Shown here one piece after another: positions 8,544-17,082 of a DNA stretch of 37,894 bases. The notes below the pieces were generated by a model, which was not told the DNA's origin, did not search any database, and saw only the letters and a program-made list of their open reading frames with translations. The DNA comes from Lachnospiraceae bacterium (lineage in GTDB: Bacteria; Bacillota; Clostridia; Lachnospirales; Lachnospiraceae), in assembly GCA_017623295.1 (NCBI GenBank), contig JAGAPK010000031.1, positions 1-37,894 on the forward strand, read 5' to 3'. The position numbers were made by a program, and so were the translations under genes. Numbering within the stretch: position 1 is the first letter of the stretch; each line of letters opens with the position of its first letter.

Positions 8544-9491
8544 ATGAGCATTTCTGTTGTCTTTGAGCAAATGATTATTATATTTATATTGATTTTAACC
8601 GGGGTATTACTTTTCAAAAAAAATATGCTTTCCGAAAGCTCTTCCAAGCAATTATCCGGATTGATAGTTAATGTTACAAACCCGGCTGTTCTTATCTGCT
8701 CTGCTTTTGATGACGGACCAAAGGCTTCTATTCAGGAATTGGGTATTGCCGCACTTGTTTTTATCATAGCTTATGGTATACTAATACTATGTGCTTATTT
8801 GATTCCTATCCTTATGGGAATCCCGGAGAATGCAAGATATTCCTACCGGATGCTGACGATTTTTGGCAATGTGGGGTTCATCGGAATTCCTCTTGCATCA
8901 GCAGTTTTAGGAAATTCTTCATTAATATTTGTATCTTTGAACAATTTGTTGTATAATATACTTGTATATACATTTGGACTTTCTATTTTAAAGAAAGCAG
9001 CAACACAGCAAGGGGTCTTTGAAGCACCCGAGAACTCGGAAAATATCCTTCATAAAATAGTAAATGCAGGAACGATTTCCGCAGTACTTACCATCGTTTT
9101 TTATCTGGGCGATTTTAATGTACCGGTTATCATTTCTTCCTCATTAAGCTACGCCGGACGCGCAACCACACTTTTATCCATGTTGGTTCTTGGCGTATCC
9201 GTAGCACAGATGGCACCGAAAGATATTTTTTCTCATCCGAAATTATATATCTTTACCATAATACGCCAGATATTGATTCCGATTGTATTTACTTTGTCAT
9301 TAGGACTTTTTATAAAAAATCCTTTGATTTTAAATACCTGTGCATTGATGTTAGCCGTGCCGGCAGGCAATATGCCGCTCATGCTTTCCAAGCAGTTAAA
9401 TGTGGATGAATCCACTATTTCGCAAGGTATTATTTTGACTACGATTTTCAGTTTGGTTACTATTCCGATTGTAACTTTGCTTATATCTTAA
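8544..9491 (+). CDS. AEC family (auxin efflux carrier-like) transporter
   Basis: A polytopic inner-membrane protein of 315 residues with about ten hydrophobic segments in two five-helix halves. The halves are separated by a hydrophilic loop around residues 155-170 (QGVFEAPENSEN). Family hallmarks include the N-terminal GVLLFKKNMLSE and LIVNVTNPAVL, a GNVGFIGIPLASAV segment, and the C-terminal PAGNMPLMLSKQLN. Bacterial members export or import small organic acids such as malate; the substrate here is not deducible. The open frame extends upstream to a TTG at 8517, but the ATG at 8544 is preferred because AAAAGGAG lies at 8528-8535. It stands alone on the plus strand and converges on pyruvate kinase. 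Confidence 0.92.
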   Translation: MSISVVFEQMIIIFILILTGVLLFKKNMLSESSSKQLSGLIVNVTNPAVLICSAFDDGPKASIQELGIAALVFIIAYGILILCAYLIPILMGIPENARYSYRMLTIFGNVGFIGIPLASAVLGNSSLIFVSLNNLLYNILVYTFGLSILKKAATQQGVFEAPENSENILHKIVNAGTISAVLTIVFYLGDFNVPVIISSSLSYAGRATTLLSMLVLGVSVAQMAPKDIFSHPKLYIFTIIRQILIPIVFTLSLGLFIKNPLILNTCALMLAVPAGNMPLMLSKQLNVDESTISQGIILTTIFSLVTIPIVTLLIS

Positions 9492-9515
9492 AACTCATCA
9501 TTATTGTACATTTTA

Positions 9516-9554
9516 GAAGAAGCAGCACCTGCTCGTCACAGGTACTGCTTCTTC
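9516..9554. terminator. Bidirectional terminator between AEC transporter and pyk
   Basis: A ten-pair stem GAAGAAGCAG/CTGCTTCTTC (9516-9525 with 9545-9554) is extended inward by ACCTG/CAGGT. T-rich tracts follow on the plus strand and a weaker one on the minus strand. Its position between two convergent genes fits a shared terminator. Confidence 0.8.
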
Positions 9555-9586
9555 GCCTTTTAAAAATATTCTTTTTTCATTTAAAT

Positions 9587-11002
9587 TTAAACATTCTGAA
9601 CTTTAATCATATTGGTTGTACCGGACATACCAATCGGCACACCGGAAGTAATAACCGTCAAATCACCTTTTTTCAGAAGTCCCATTCTCTCTGCTGCACT
9701 GATTGCATGGTCGAATAAATCAAATACTTCTTTTTCTTCCTTAATAACAAGCGGTGTAACACCCCATGACATATTTAACTGTCTGCATACCTTCTCAGAT
9801 GTTGCACAGCTGATAATATCACTTGCCGGTCTGTATCTGGAAATCATTCTGGCAGAACGTCCGGATTTGGTTACGGTAACAATGGCTTTTGCATTTAAGT
9901 CATGTGCTGTTGTACAGGTTGCGTGACAGATAGCATCTGTAACATCCGGATTTGCTTTTCTATCGTGATTGAAAAATCTCTTACGATAGTCTACATCCCG
10001 CTCTGTACGTTCCGCAATTTTTACCATTGTTCTAACAGCTTCTACCGGATATGCACCGGCTGCTGTTTCGCCAGAAAGCATAATTGCACTTGTTCCGTCA
10101 TAAACGGCATTTGCAACGTCTGTTGTCTCTGCTCTGGTCGGTCTCGGATTCTTAATCATGGATTCGAGCATCTGAGTTGCTGTAATAACCTGTTTTCCGG
10201 CTTCATAAACCTTCTTGATAATCATTTTCTGAATAACCGGCACTTCCTCGTAAGGAATTTCTACACCCATGTCACCTCTGGCAATCATAATACCATCGGA
10301 TACTTCAATAATTTCGTCAATATTTTCTACACCCTGCACATTTTCAATCTTAGCAATGATATTGATTGCTTCACCACCGTTTTTATCAAGCAGTTTACGA
10401 AGCTGTAAAATATCATCCTTACACTGTACAAAAGATGCTGCAATAAAATCTACATCCTGACTGATACCAAAGAGAATATCTTCACGGTCTTTTTCACTTA
10501 AATAAGGCATGGAAAGATTTACATCCGGTACGTTAATTCCTTTATTATTAGAAACAACACCACCATTGATGACACGACATACAATGTTAGTCTGTTCTAC
10601 TTTCTCAACCTTCATCTCAATCAGACCATCATCAATCAATACTTTCATTCCGACTTCCAAATCTTCATAAAGGCGGTTGTAAGTAACAGAAACTTTTTCT
10701 TCTGTTCCTTCTACATCTTCAGAAGTCAGTGTAAAAAGCTGTCCTTCTTTCAGAGTAATTTTTCCCTGTTTGAACTGTTTTACTCGAACTTCCGGACCCT
10801 TGGTATCCAATAAAATAGCGATTGGTTTTTTCACTTCCTTACGAAGCTTTTTTATCATATCCATACGTTTCTTATGTTCGTCATAACTTCCATGAGAAAA
10901 GTTACATCTGGCAACATTCATACCTTCTACCATAAGTTGTCTTAATACTTCCTCATTATCCGTTGATGGACCCATTGTACATACGATTTTTGTTTTTCTC
11001 AT
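9587..11002 (-). CDS. pyk: Pyruvate kinase
   Basis: Converts phosphoenolpyruvate and ADP to pyruvate and ATP, the last step of glycolysis. The 471-residue length is the short form without the extra C-terminal PEP-utiliser domain found in Bacillus. N-terminal MRKTKIVCTMGPSTDN and NFSHGSYDEH are diagnostic. The B domain lies at about residues 70-170. The active-site signature IIAKIENVQGVEN is followed by MIARGDMGVEIPYEEVP, with catalytic Lys in IAKIE and metal-binding Glu and Asp. The allosteric-site C-domain ends GVPIGMSGTTNMIKV. The gene appears monocistronic, with its own promoter region and a terminator shared with the convergent AEC gene. Confidence 0.98.
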   Translation of the reverse strand: MRKTKIVCTMGPSTDNEEVLRQLMVEGMNVARCNFSHGSYDEHKKRMDMIKKLRKEVKKPIAILLDTKGPEVRVKQFKQGKITLKEGQLFTLTSEDVEGTEEKVSVTYNRLYEDLEVGMKVLIDDGLIEMKVEKVEQTNIVCRVINGGVVSNNKGINVPDVNLSMPYLSEKDREDILFGISQDVDFIAASFVQCKDDILQLRKLLDKNGGEAINIIAKIENVQGVENIDEIIEVSDGIMIARGDMGVEIPYEEVPVIQKMIIKKVYEAGKQVITATQMLESMIKNPRPTRAETTDVANAVYDGTSAIMLSGETAAGAYPVEAVRTMVKIAERTERDVDYRKRFFNHDRKANPDVTDAICHATCTTAHDLNAKAIVTVTKSGRSARMISRYRPASDIISCATSEKVCRQLNMSWGVTPLVIKEEKEVFDLFDHAISAAERMGLLKKGDLTVITSGVPIGMSGTTNMIKVQNV

Positions 11003-11073
11003 ACTTTATTCCTTTCTTCTTTCCTATTATTATATCTAAAAATAGAAAACTAATTCATATAGAAAACAGATGC

Positions 11074-11082
11074 ATTATAACA
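11074..11082 (-). promoter_or_regulatory. Extended -10 promoter of pyk
   Basis: On the minus strand TGTTATAAT matches the extended -10 consensus, about 70 bases upstream of the pyk ATG. The -35 region is poor. Confidence 0.55.
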
Positions 11083-11151
11083 CAACCAGCTTGTATACAC
11101 CACTAGCAATTTTATTTTTTAACAAAAAATATATTTTTTTATACAAAACAA

Positions 11152-11180
11152 GTCCCCCGGCGGTGGAAGCACCAGGGGAC
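11152..11180 (-). terminator. Terminator of the amt-PII gene
   Basis: GTCCCC/GGGGAC (11152-11157 with 11175-11180) encloses an inner GGTG/CACC-type helix. It is followed on the minus strand by a T-rich tract. It lies about 40 bases after the amt stop. Confidence 0.8.
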
Positions 11181-11221
11181 CTGTTTTATATACAAACTAA
11201 GGGATATAGGTAAACGCTTAA

Positions 11222-12967
11222 TTATTCTACGTCCTGCAATGCATCAAAATCTTCTTCGCCTGTACGAACTTTAACGACTTTGGCTACATTGTATACGAAA
11301 ATCTTACCGTCTCCGATATGTCCGGTATAAAGAGCTTTCTTAGCAGCCTCAATAACTGCCTCAACCGGAATCTTACTAACAATGACTTCAACTTTAACCT
11401 TCGGAAGAAGTGTTGCATCCATTTCAACACCACGATATCTGTCGCCAGCACCTTTCTGAACACCACAGCCCATAACCTGTGTTACGGTCATACCGGTTAC
11501 ACCAAGATCGTTCATTGCTTTCTTCAGGTAATCATATCTGGAGAGTTTTGCAACAATAACTACTTTGTGAATACCTGTTGCAGGAACAAGCGACTGTTCT
11601 TCTACTACTTTCACAGCTGCATTTTTCTGTGCCGTTGAAGCTTCTTCGTAAACATCAACACCAAGACTTGTGTTTTCATTTACATCCATTGTCATAGTGT
11701 TAGAAATATCCATAATGCTGAATCCGGAGTAAGCAGATGTAAGACCATGTTCACAGGAATCCAGACCTACGATTTCTTCTTCTTCTGATACACGAAGACC
11801 AACTGTTGCTTTAATAATTAAGAATGCAATTGTAATTGTTACCGCTGTCCAAGCTGCTACTGTTACAAAACCTACCAACTGTAAACCTAACTGTTTAAAT
11901 CCACCACCATAGAACAAACCTACTACTGTATCATTTCCGGGTGCAGATGTTGTTGCAAATAAACCTACTGCGATAGTACCCCAGATACCATTTAAACAGT
12001 GAACTGCTACGGCACCTACCGGATCATCAATATGTAATTTATAATCCAGGAACCATACACCAAATACTACTAACAGACCAGCCACAGCACCAATAACAAT
12101 AGTACCTATTACATCTGTTACATCACAAGAAGCTGTAATAGCAACCAGACCTGCCAAGGAAGCATTCAGACACATGGAAACATCCGGTTTGCCATATTTA
12201 ATCCATGTAAATACCATACATACTACTGTTGCAATTGCCGGAGCAATTGTCGTTGTTACGAATACAGAACCTAACTGTTCTACACTAGTACAAGCTGCAC
12301 CATTGAATCCGTACCAGCCAAGCCATAAGATAAATACACCAAGGCAACCAATTGGAAGGTTATGACCTGGAAATGCATTTACTTTTACCTTGTCACCATC
12401 TTTTGTAAATTTACCAATACGAGGTCCTAACAATTTTGCACCGATTAATGCAGAAATACCGCCTACCATATGAATTGCACAGGAACCGGCGAAATCATGA
12501 AAGCCAATCTGGGATAACCAGCCGCCACCCCAAATCCAGTGTGCTTCAACCGGATAAATCAAAGCGGATATAACACCGGAATAAATACAATAGGATAAAA
12601 ATTTTGTTCTTTCAGCCATTGCACCAGAAACGATAGTTGCTGCTGTTGCACAGAATACAAGGTTGAATACGAAACCAGACCAATCGAACTCTGCATAGTT
12701 TGTGAAGATATCAAAACCGGGTTTACCAATGAAACCAAATAAGTCTTCACCAAGCAGTAACCCAAAACCAATCAGGATGAAAACAACTGTACCGATACAG
12801 AAGTCCATCAAGTTTTTCATAAGGATATTACCTGCGTTTTTTGCTCTGGTGAAACCGGTTTCTACCATTGCGAAACCGGCCTGCATCCAGAAGACCAGCG
12901 CTGCACCAATTAGGAACCAGACACTAAATACTTCGCCACTTACGGCACTCATAATTTCTTCTGTCAT
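11222..12967 (-). CDS. amt: Ammonium transporter fused to a C-terminal PII (GlnB/GlnK-like) domain
   Basis: A 581-residue two-domain protein. Residues 1 to about 405 are a complete Amt channel of about 11 helices. It has the WGGGWLSQIGFHDFAGS segment, the first pore His in AIHMVGG, the second in GAVAVHCLNGIWGT, and the usual C-terminal SEEEEIVGLDSCEHG. A linker of about 60 residues follows. Residues 466-576 are a PII domain with MTVTQV, a T-loop starting VQKGAGDRYRG, LPKVKVEVIV, and the nucleotide-binding GHIGDGKIFVYN and VRTGEED. In free PII proteins Arg47 enters the Amt pore; the equivalent Arg512 is kept. The uridylylation residue Tyr51 is replaced by Met516. Gating by ATP/ADP/2-oxoglutarate in cis is likely. 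The gene is monocistronic with an unusual leader (13112-12968). Such fusions are known in some clostridia, so the architecture is not unique. Confidence 0.97.
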   Translation of the reverse strand: MTEEIMSAVSGEVFSVWFLIGAALVFWMQAGFAMVETGFTRAKNAGNILMKNLMDFCIGTVVFILIGFGLLLGEDLFGFIGKPGFDIFTNYAEFDWSGFVFNLVFCATAATIVSGAMAERTKFLSYCIYSGVISALIYPVEAHWIWGGGWLSQIGFHDFAGSCAIHMVGGISALIGAKLLGPRIGKFTKDGDKVKVNAFPGHNLPIGCLGVFILWLGWYGFNGAACTSVEQLGSVFVTTTIAPAIATVVCMVFTWIKYGKPDVSMCLNASLAGLVAITASCDVTDVIGTIVIGAVAGLLVVFGVWFLDYKLHIDDPVGAVAVHCLNGIWGTIAVGLFATTSAPGNDTVVGLFYGGGFKQLGLQLVGFVTVAAWTAVTITIAFLIIKATVGLRVSEEEEIVGLDSCEHGLTSAYSGFSIMDISNTMTMDVNENTSLGVDVYEEASTAQKNAAVKVVEEQSLVPATGIHKVVIVAKLSRYDYLKKAMNDLGVTGMTVTQVMGCGVQKGAGDRYRGVEMDATLLPKVKVEVIVSKIPVEAVIEAAKKALYTGHIGDGKIFVYNVAKVVKVRTGEEDFDALQDVE

Positions 12968-12987
12968 AACTTTTTCCTCCTCACATT

Positions 12988-13045
12988 AAAAAATGTGGAT
13001 ACAAGGCTCTTCTTTTTCCCACAAGCGCCATTGCTCCACATCTTT
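12988..13045 (-). terminator. Second stem/T-run in the amt leader, possible attenuator
   Basis: On the minus strand ATGTGGA (13041-13035) pairs with TCCACAT (12999-12993), extendable to about 11 pairs through A/G-T pairs. It is followed by six T ending at 12988, about 20 bases before the amt ATG. A second TGTGG near 13019-13023 could replace the 5' arm. The 3' arm can alternatively pair downstream (CACATT with AATGTG) next to the AGGAGG ribosome binding site. This gives mutually exclusive folds, as expected of a regulated leader. Confidence 0.5.
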
Positions 13046-13105
13046 ATATTATGATATAATTATAACAAAAAAGGTACCATGAGTATCTCTCACAGCACCT
13101 TTGCT
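13024..13105 (-). promoter_or_regulatory. Two matching hexaloop hairpins in the amt leader (ANTAR-target-like)
   Basis: On the minus strand AGC-AAAGGT-GCT (13105-13094) and AGC-AATGGC-GCT (13035-13024) are the same short hairpin with a six-base loop having A at position 1 and G at position 4. These are the conserved loop bases of RNA targets of ANTAR antiterminators. The first hairpin uses the 5' arm of terminator 1 and excludes it; the second lies inside stem 2. The 58-base separation is larger than in described dual-hexaloop elements, so assignment to that class is tentative. Confidence 0.45.
13067..13102 (-). terminator. First intrinsic terminator in the amt leader
   Basis: A continuous 14-pair stem including three G-U pairs (13102-13089 with 13083-13070), loop AGATA, then T through 13067. 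It starts about 10 bases after the predicted transcription start and about 100 bases before the amt ATG. Transcripts must therefore read through it to express amt. No gene upstream on this strand needs it, which argues for attenuation. Confidence 0.65.
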
Positions 13106-13118
13106 TGTTATGTTTTGG

Positions 13119-13147
13119 ATTGTATCACTCTTAAAAAACATTGTCAA
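13119..13147 (-). promoter_or_regulatory. Near-consensus promoter of amt
   Basis: -35 TTGACA (13142-13147), 17-base spacer, -10 TACAAT (13119-13124) on the minus strand. Initiation near 13112 gives a leader of about 145 bases that contains both stem/T-run structures. Confidence 0.75.
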
Positions 13148-13241
13148 TATAATTTTTTAGAATTTTTTTATAAAATGTTTCGCTTTTTTTCGTAAATGTG
13201 TTAAAATGGAAAAGGGTATTAGTGAAGGAGGGTTATTAATT

Positions 13242-15401
13242 ATGATGAAACAGAAAGAAAAGCAAACGCAAGAAAAAACAAAAAAGCAAGAAAAAGCAAA
13301 AAGGCAAAAAACAGAAAAACAAAAAACTCCTAAGTCAGTCAATAATAAAAAAGAGAAATCTAAAAATACGATTTCACTTTTTCATCAACTTCGTACGAAA
13401 CTGATTATTTCCTTTATGGTTCCTGTTTGTTGTATTGTAATACTTGGATTTGTTTCTTATCAGAAAGCATATAGTGCTATTATTACAAGTTATGAAACAT
13501 CCGCTTCACAGACAATGAATATGATGAATCAGTATTTAACTCTGGCGATTGATACCATTCGTTCTACCTACAAATCCTATCTGAATGAAGATGAGGTTAT
13601 AAAATATTTAAAAGGTATCTATGCAATTGATCCTGCTAAACAGACAAATACTAAGAAAAGTTATGTATCTACCTTAAAGACAAGTATTAATACAGATTCC
13701 CTTGTTTCTAATATTTATCTGTTTGCCGATGATGTACCTGCAATTTCTACCGGAACAATTGAGGAAGCAAAACCTTATACCGCCTATACACAGACAGAAG
13801 AAGGCGCCATCATCAAAGCCGATAAGTATAATTATTATCTTTTTGGTAATCAATCAGAAGCAAATACAATATTTACTACGGATAGCTCCATATATGCACT
13901 TCGTCTGGCGCGTGGATACAGTCAGGGCAGTGCTGCTATGGTTATTGATATTAACAAAGAATCTGTTATCAATACATTATCGTCTATCGATGTTGGCGAA
14001 GGCGGTCATGTCGCACTGGTTACTTTTGACGGAACAGAATTTTATGCAGACGGAACTTCCAAAAATCAGGATACTATTTTTACAAGTTCCACTTTCTATC
14101 AGGATGCAATAGCTAATGAAGAAGCAAGTGGCATGGAATATGTTACATATGATGGACAGCAATACTTATTCCTTTATTCCAAAATTGTAGAATACAATGC
14201 AATGCTCTGTACTTTGATTCCACAATCCGTAATTGTAGCGCAGGCATCCAGCATTAAAACCATTACTGTTTTACTGGTTGTTATAGCAGTTATTATTGCA
14301 GCCATATTAGGAAGTGTATTATCAAATTATATTAACAAAAATATTAAGTACATTCTGAAACAACTGAAAAAGGTTTCGGATGGTGATTTAACTACTCACC
14401 TCACAGTAAAAAGCAAAGGCGAATTCCGTCTGCTGGGTGATGGCGTAAATACCATGATTACCAATATGAAGAATCTGATTACCAATGTAACGGCTGCCAG
14501 TGATGCACTGAATCACACTGCTTTACAGGTTGCAGAATCTGCCGATACCTTCGTTAGCACTTCACGGGATATTCAGGGTGCTATTTCAGAAATTGAATCC
14601 GGCGTTATCAATCTGGATGAAAATTCCGCTGATTGTATGACACAGATGGATACCTTATCGGGTAAAATCGGTGATGTTACAACCGGAACAAATGAAATCG
14701 GTACTTTAACGGATGCGGCAAGCAGTTCCATTACAGAAGGTATCACTTCTATGGACAGACTGACCGAAAGTGCAAAACAGACAAGTGAAAAAACGGAAAA
14801 TGTTATTCTGGCGATTGAAGCCTTATCAGAGAAATCCCGTTCCATTGGACAGATTGTTGAAAGTATCAATCACATTGCCAAAGAAACAAACCTTCTTTCT
14901 CTGAATGCTTCCATCGAAGCTGCAAGAGCCGGAGAAGCCGGAAGAGGATTTGCCGTTGTTGCAGAGCAGATTCGCGAACTTGCTGACCAGTCAGCCGCCT
15001 CTGCCGGACAGATTCAGAAAATTATTGAAGATATTATTTCCAATACCTCGGAAGTTGTTTCCATTGCCCAAGAAGCTGCTGATACAGTAACTTCTCAGGA
15101 AGGCGCAATGCAGCAGACCGCAGATGCTTTCCAGACAATGGATACCCATATTCACTCCTTAATTTCTTCCCTTTCACAGATTACGTTGAATGTGGAGAAT
15201 ATGGAACAGGCAAGAAGCGCAACCTTAAATGCAATCGAAAGCATTTCTTCTGTTTCCGCACAAACTGCTGCCGGCTCCAAAAATGTGCAGACTACTGTTA
15301 ATGCACAGCAAGCTGCCATCTCTACTTTGGAAGAAGCAGCTGACAGCGTAAGAACAAAAGCAGAAGAACTTGCTGAACTTCTTCGTCAGTTTATTATTTA
15401 A
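13242..15401 (+). CDS. Methyl-accepting chemotaxis protein
   Basis: A transmembrane chemoreceptor of 719 residues that signals through CheA/CheW. It has a strongly basic, Lys/Gln-rich cytoplasmic N-terminal tail (about residues 1-50). TM1 follows ([17 protein letters not shown], about 53-73), then an extracellular sensor region of about 265 residues, probably Cache-like. Next come TM2 ([16 protein letters not shown], about 341-363), a HAMP domain, and a long coiled-coil signalling domain. The conserved tip includes [20 protein letters not shown] and [11 protein letters not shown]. The ATG pair at 13242/13245 follows GAAGGAGGG; an earlier in-frame ATG at 13206 has no ribosome binding site. The ligand is unknown. 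No other motility genes are in the window. It is transcribed toward the GNAT gene. Confidence 0.95.
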   Translation: MMKQKEKQTQEKTKKQEKAKRQKTEKQKTPKSVNNKKEKSKNTISLFHQLRTKLIISFMVPVCCIVILGFVSYQKAYSAIITSYETSASQTMNMMNQYLTLAIDTIRSTYKSYLNEDEVIKYLKGIYAIDPAKQTNTKKSYVSTLKTSINTDSLVSNIYLFADDVPAISTGTIEEAKPYTAYTQTEEGAIIKADKYNYYLFGNQSEANTIFTTDSSIYALRLARGYSQGSAAMVIDINKESVINTLSSIDVGEGGHVALVTFDGTEFYADGTSKNQDTIFTSSTFYQDAIANEEASGMEYVTYDGQQYLFLYSKIVEYNAMLCTLIPQSVIVAQASSIKTITVLLVVIAVIIAAILGSVLSNYINKNIKYILKQLKKVSDGDLTTHLTVKSKGEFRLLGDGVNTMITNMKNLITNVTAASDALNHTALQVAESADTFVSTSRDIQGAISEIESGVINLDENSADCMTQMDTLSGKIGDVTTGTNEIGTLTDAASSSITEGITSMDRLTESAKQTSEKTENVILAIEALSEKSRSIGQIVESINHIAKETNLLSLNASIEAARAGEAGRGFAVVAEQIRELADQSAASAGQIQKIIEDIISNTSEVVSIAQEAADTVTSQEGAMQQTADAFQTMDTHIHSLISSLSQITLNVENMEQARSATLNAIESISSVSAQTAAGSKNVQTTVNAQQAAISTLEEAADSVRTKAEELAELLRQFII

Positions 15402-15441
15402 GCTTACATCTAACTCACTATAACCCACAGCTATTTCACCA

Positions 15442-15479
15442 GAAAACGGGAACCCCTTATTACAGGGATTCCCGTTTTC
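15442..15479. terminator. Strong convergent terminator between the MCP and GNAT genes
   Basis: A long stem, GAAAACGGGAA paired with TTCCCGTTTTC, is extended by CCC/GGG across a short loop. It ends in T-rich sequence. It serves the plus-strand MCP gene. Its right arm encodes the last codons of the GNAT gene, whose TAA (15460-15462) sits in the apical loop. Confidence 0.8.
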
Positions 15480-16371
15480 GCCCTTTAACTTGAAGTAGCA
15501 TCCTCTTATACTGTCTGCTCTCCAGGAAAACAGTTGAATCATCCTGAAATCCCAGTTTACGGCACAATGCTTCTGATTTCACATTTCCATCCATAATGAG
15601 CACTTGATAGCACGTAAAGCCAAGTTCCTTCTGCCCATATGCAAGAATCGCCTGACATACTTCATAAGCATATCCTTTTCCCTGATAAGGCACCGCTATG
15701 ACAAAACCCAGTTCCGGTATATCATACCCCTCTCTCCAGCTGATTCCGGCTCTCCCGATAACCTGTCCGCTTTCCTTCTCCAGAATCGTCCACATACCAT
15801 ATCCATAAAAACCATACACCTTCTGGATATAATCTTCCATATAAGCAATTTCTTCTGCCCTATCCTCAAATAAATCTTCCATGTAATCAGTAATAGAAGG
15901 TTCTCTGTATATTTCATAAAATGCATCGACATCATTTATTGTACTTTCTCTCACTTTACACCGATTCGTTGTAAGGATTGTCCAAGGCTGTCCGGTCAGT
16001 CTTTGGTATGCAAGTTCCAAGGATTCTGCTTCAATTTCCGCTATCTGTTCAATCGCATATGCCGCTTGAGAAAAATCCTCATCCCGGTTATCCTCATGCA
16101 GATAAACAATAGTTGGAAGCTTTTTTTCCTGCAGAAACTTCTGGCAATCGGCATTATCCGTAATATATAGTGTTTTACACACGTTTGTTGTATCGTTATC
16201 ATCATTTACAACTATTGCATTTATATCATCATATATGCTCGATGTATTTGCATCTTTACACACATTTGTTGTAAAAACTTCAATTTTATTCGCTGTAAGC
16301 TCTGCTAATAATTTCTCTATTTCCTTTTCTGCAGCCTTCTTTTTTAGAAAAAAAACAACCCTTTGTAACAT
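15460..16371 (-). CDS. GNAT family N-acetyltransferase with an N-terminal extra domain
   Basis: A 303-residue protein in two parts. The C-terminal 170 or so residues form a GNAT acetyltransferase: CKVRESTINDVDAFYEIYRE opens it, IGRAGISW and IPELGFVIAVPYQGKGYA contain the acetyl-CoA pyrophosphate-binding loop, and SEALCRKLGF is the typical final helix. The target is unknown. The N-terminal 125 residues contain LYITDN and LPTIVYLHEDNRDEDFSQA followed by ESLELAYQRLTGQPWTIL. From memory this resembles the degenerate HAD-like region fused to GNAT domains in Lachnospiraceae. TTN(V/R)CK occurs three times, near residues 34, 62 and 134. The stop codon lies within a terminator hairpin. Confidence 0.85.
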   Translation of the reverse strand: MLQRVVFFLKKKAAEKEIEKLLAELTANKIEVFTTNVCKDANTSSIYDDINAIVVNDDNDTTNVCKTLYITDNADCQKFLQEKKLPTIVYLHEDNRDEDFSQAAYAIEQIAEIEAESLELAYQRLTGQPWTILTTNRCKVRESTINDVDAFYEIYREPSITDYMEDLFEDRAEEIAYMEDYIQKVYGFYGYGMWTILEKESGQVIGRAGISWREGYDIPELGFVIAVPYQGKGYAYEVCQAILAYGQKELGFTCYQVLIMDGNVKSEALCRKLGFQDDSTVFLESRQYKRMLLQVKGRKRESL

Positions 16372-16495
16372 GCCTCTTTACCTTCTTTGTCTTTTCATAT
16401 AAAATAATATCGTATGATTTTCTCAGTCCGTGTTAATACTGAATGAGAAATTCTTTTAAACTATTATAGTAGAAAATCAGAAAGGAAGCAAAACA

Positions 16496-17029
16496 ATGGC
16501 ACAGAATCCAGTTGTAACAATTACGATGAAAAGCGGTGATGTGATTAAGGCTGAGTTATATCCTGAAATCGCACCTATGTCCGTAAATAATTTTATTAGT
16601 CTTATTCAGAAAAATTTCTATGATGGTCTTATTTTCCATCGTGTTATTAAGGGCTTTATGATTCAGGGCGGTGACCCGGAAGGCACCGGAATGGGTGGCC
16701 CAGGCTATTCTATTCGCGGTGAATTTTCACAGAACGGTTATCCAAATGATTTAAAACATACTGCAGGCGTTCTTTCTATGGCAAGAAGCATGCATCCAAA
16801 CTCTGCCGGAAGTCAGTTTTTTATCATGCACAAAGATGCACCTCACTTAGATGGTGCTTATGCTGCTTTTGGTAAAGTAACAGAAGGCATCGAAGTTGTG
16901 AATAAAATTGCTGAAACAGCAACCGATTACTCTGATCGTCCAATCGAGCCACAGGTAATTGATACTGTAACAGTTGATACTTTTGGTGAAACCTATCCGG
17001 AACCGGATAAAATTCAGGCAGGTTTCTAA
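16496..17029 (+). CDS. Cyclophilin-type peptidyl-prolyl cis-trans isomerase
   Basis: A cytoplasmic cyclophilin of 177 residues that catalyses proline isomerisation during folding. It starts NPVVTITMKSGDVIKAELYP. Catalytic Arg is in IFHRVIKGFMIQGGDPEG, followed by SAGSQFFIMHKDAPHLDGAY, the active-site Gln/Phe segment, and AFGKVTEG. There is no signal peptide. The ribosome binding site AAAGGAAG precedes the ATG. It is divergent from the GNAT gene and followed by a strong hairpin. The inverted repeat TTTCTCA/TGAGAAA at 16419-16450 lies in its promoter region. Confidence 0.96.
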   Translation: MAQNPVVTITMKSGDVIKAELYPEIAPMSVNNFISLIQKNFYDGLIFHRVIKGFMIQGGDPEGTGMGGPGYSIRGEFSQNGYPNDLKHTAGVLSMARSMHPNSAGSQFFIMHKDAPHLDGAYAAFGKVTEGIEVVNKIAETATDYSDRPIEPQVIDTVTVDTFGETYPEPDKIQAGF

Positions 17030-17050
17030 ATTCAAACAAATTTCTTAATT

Positions 17051-17082
17051 CGAGGCGGTACTAGTCCTAAAGTACCGCCTCG
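17051..17082 (+). terminator. Hairpin after the cyclophilin gene
   Basis: A perfect 11-pair stem CGAGGCGGTAC/GTACCGCCTCG with a ten-base loop starts 22 bases after the stop codon. The following T tract is short and interrupted (TTCATAATTT), so this is a terminator with a weak U-run. Confidence 0.7.

Noticed and set aside
9902-10408. 168-codon Cys-rich plus-strand ORF
   Set aside because: Wholly antisense to pyruvate kinase; the apparent Cys/Asn richness comes from the complementary codons.
13171-13200. Sigma-28-type (motility) promoter for the MCP gene
   Set aside because: TAAA with 15 bases to TCGTAAAT matches only about three of seven bases of the CCGATAT-type -10; too weak to report.
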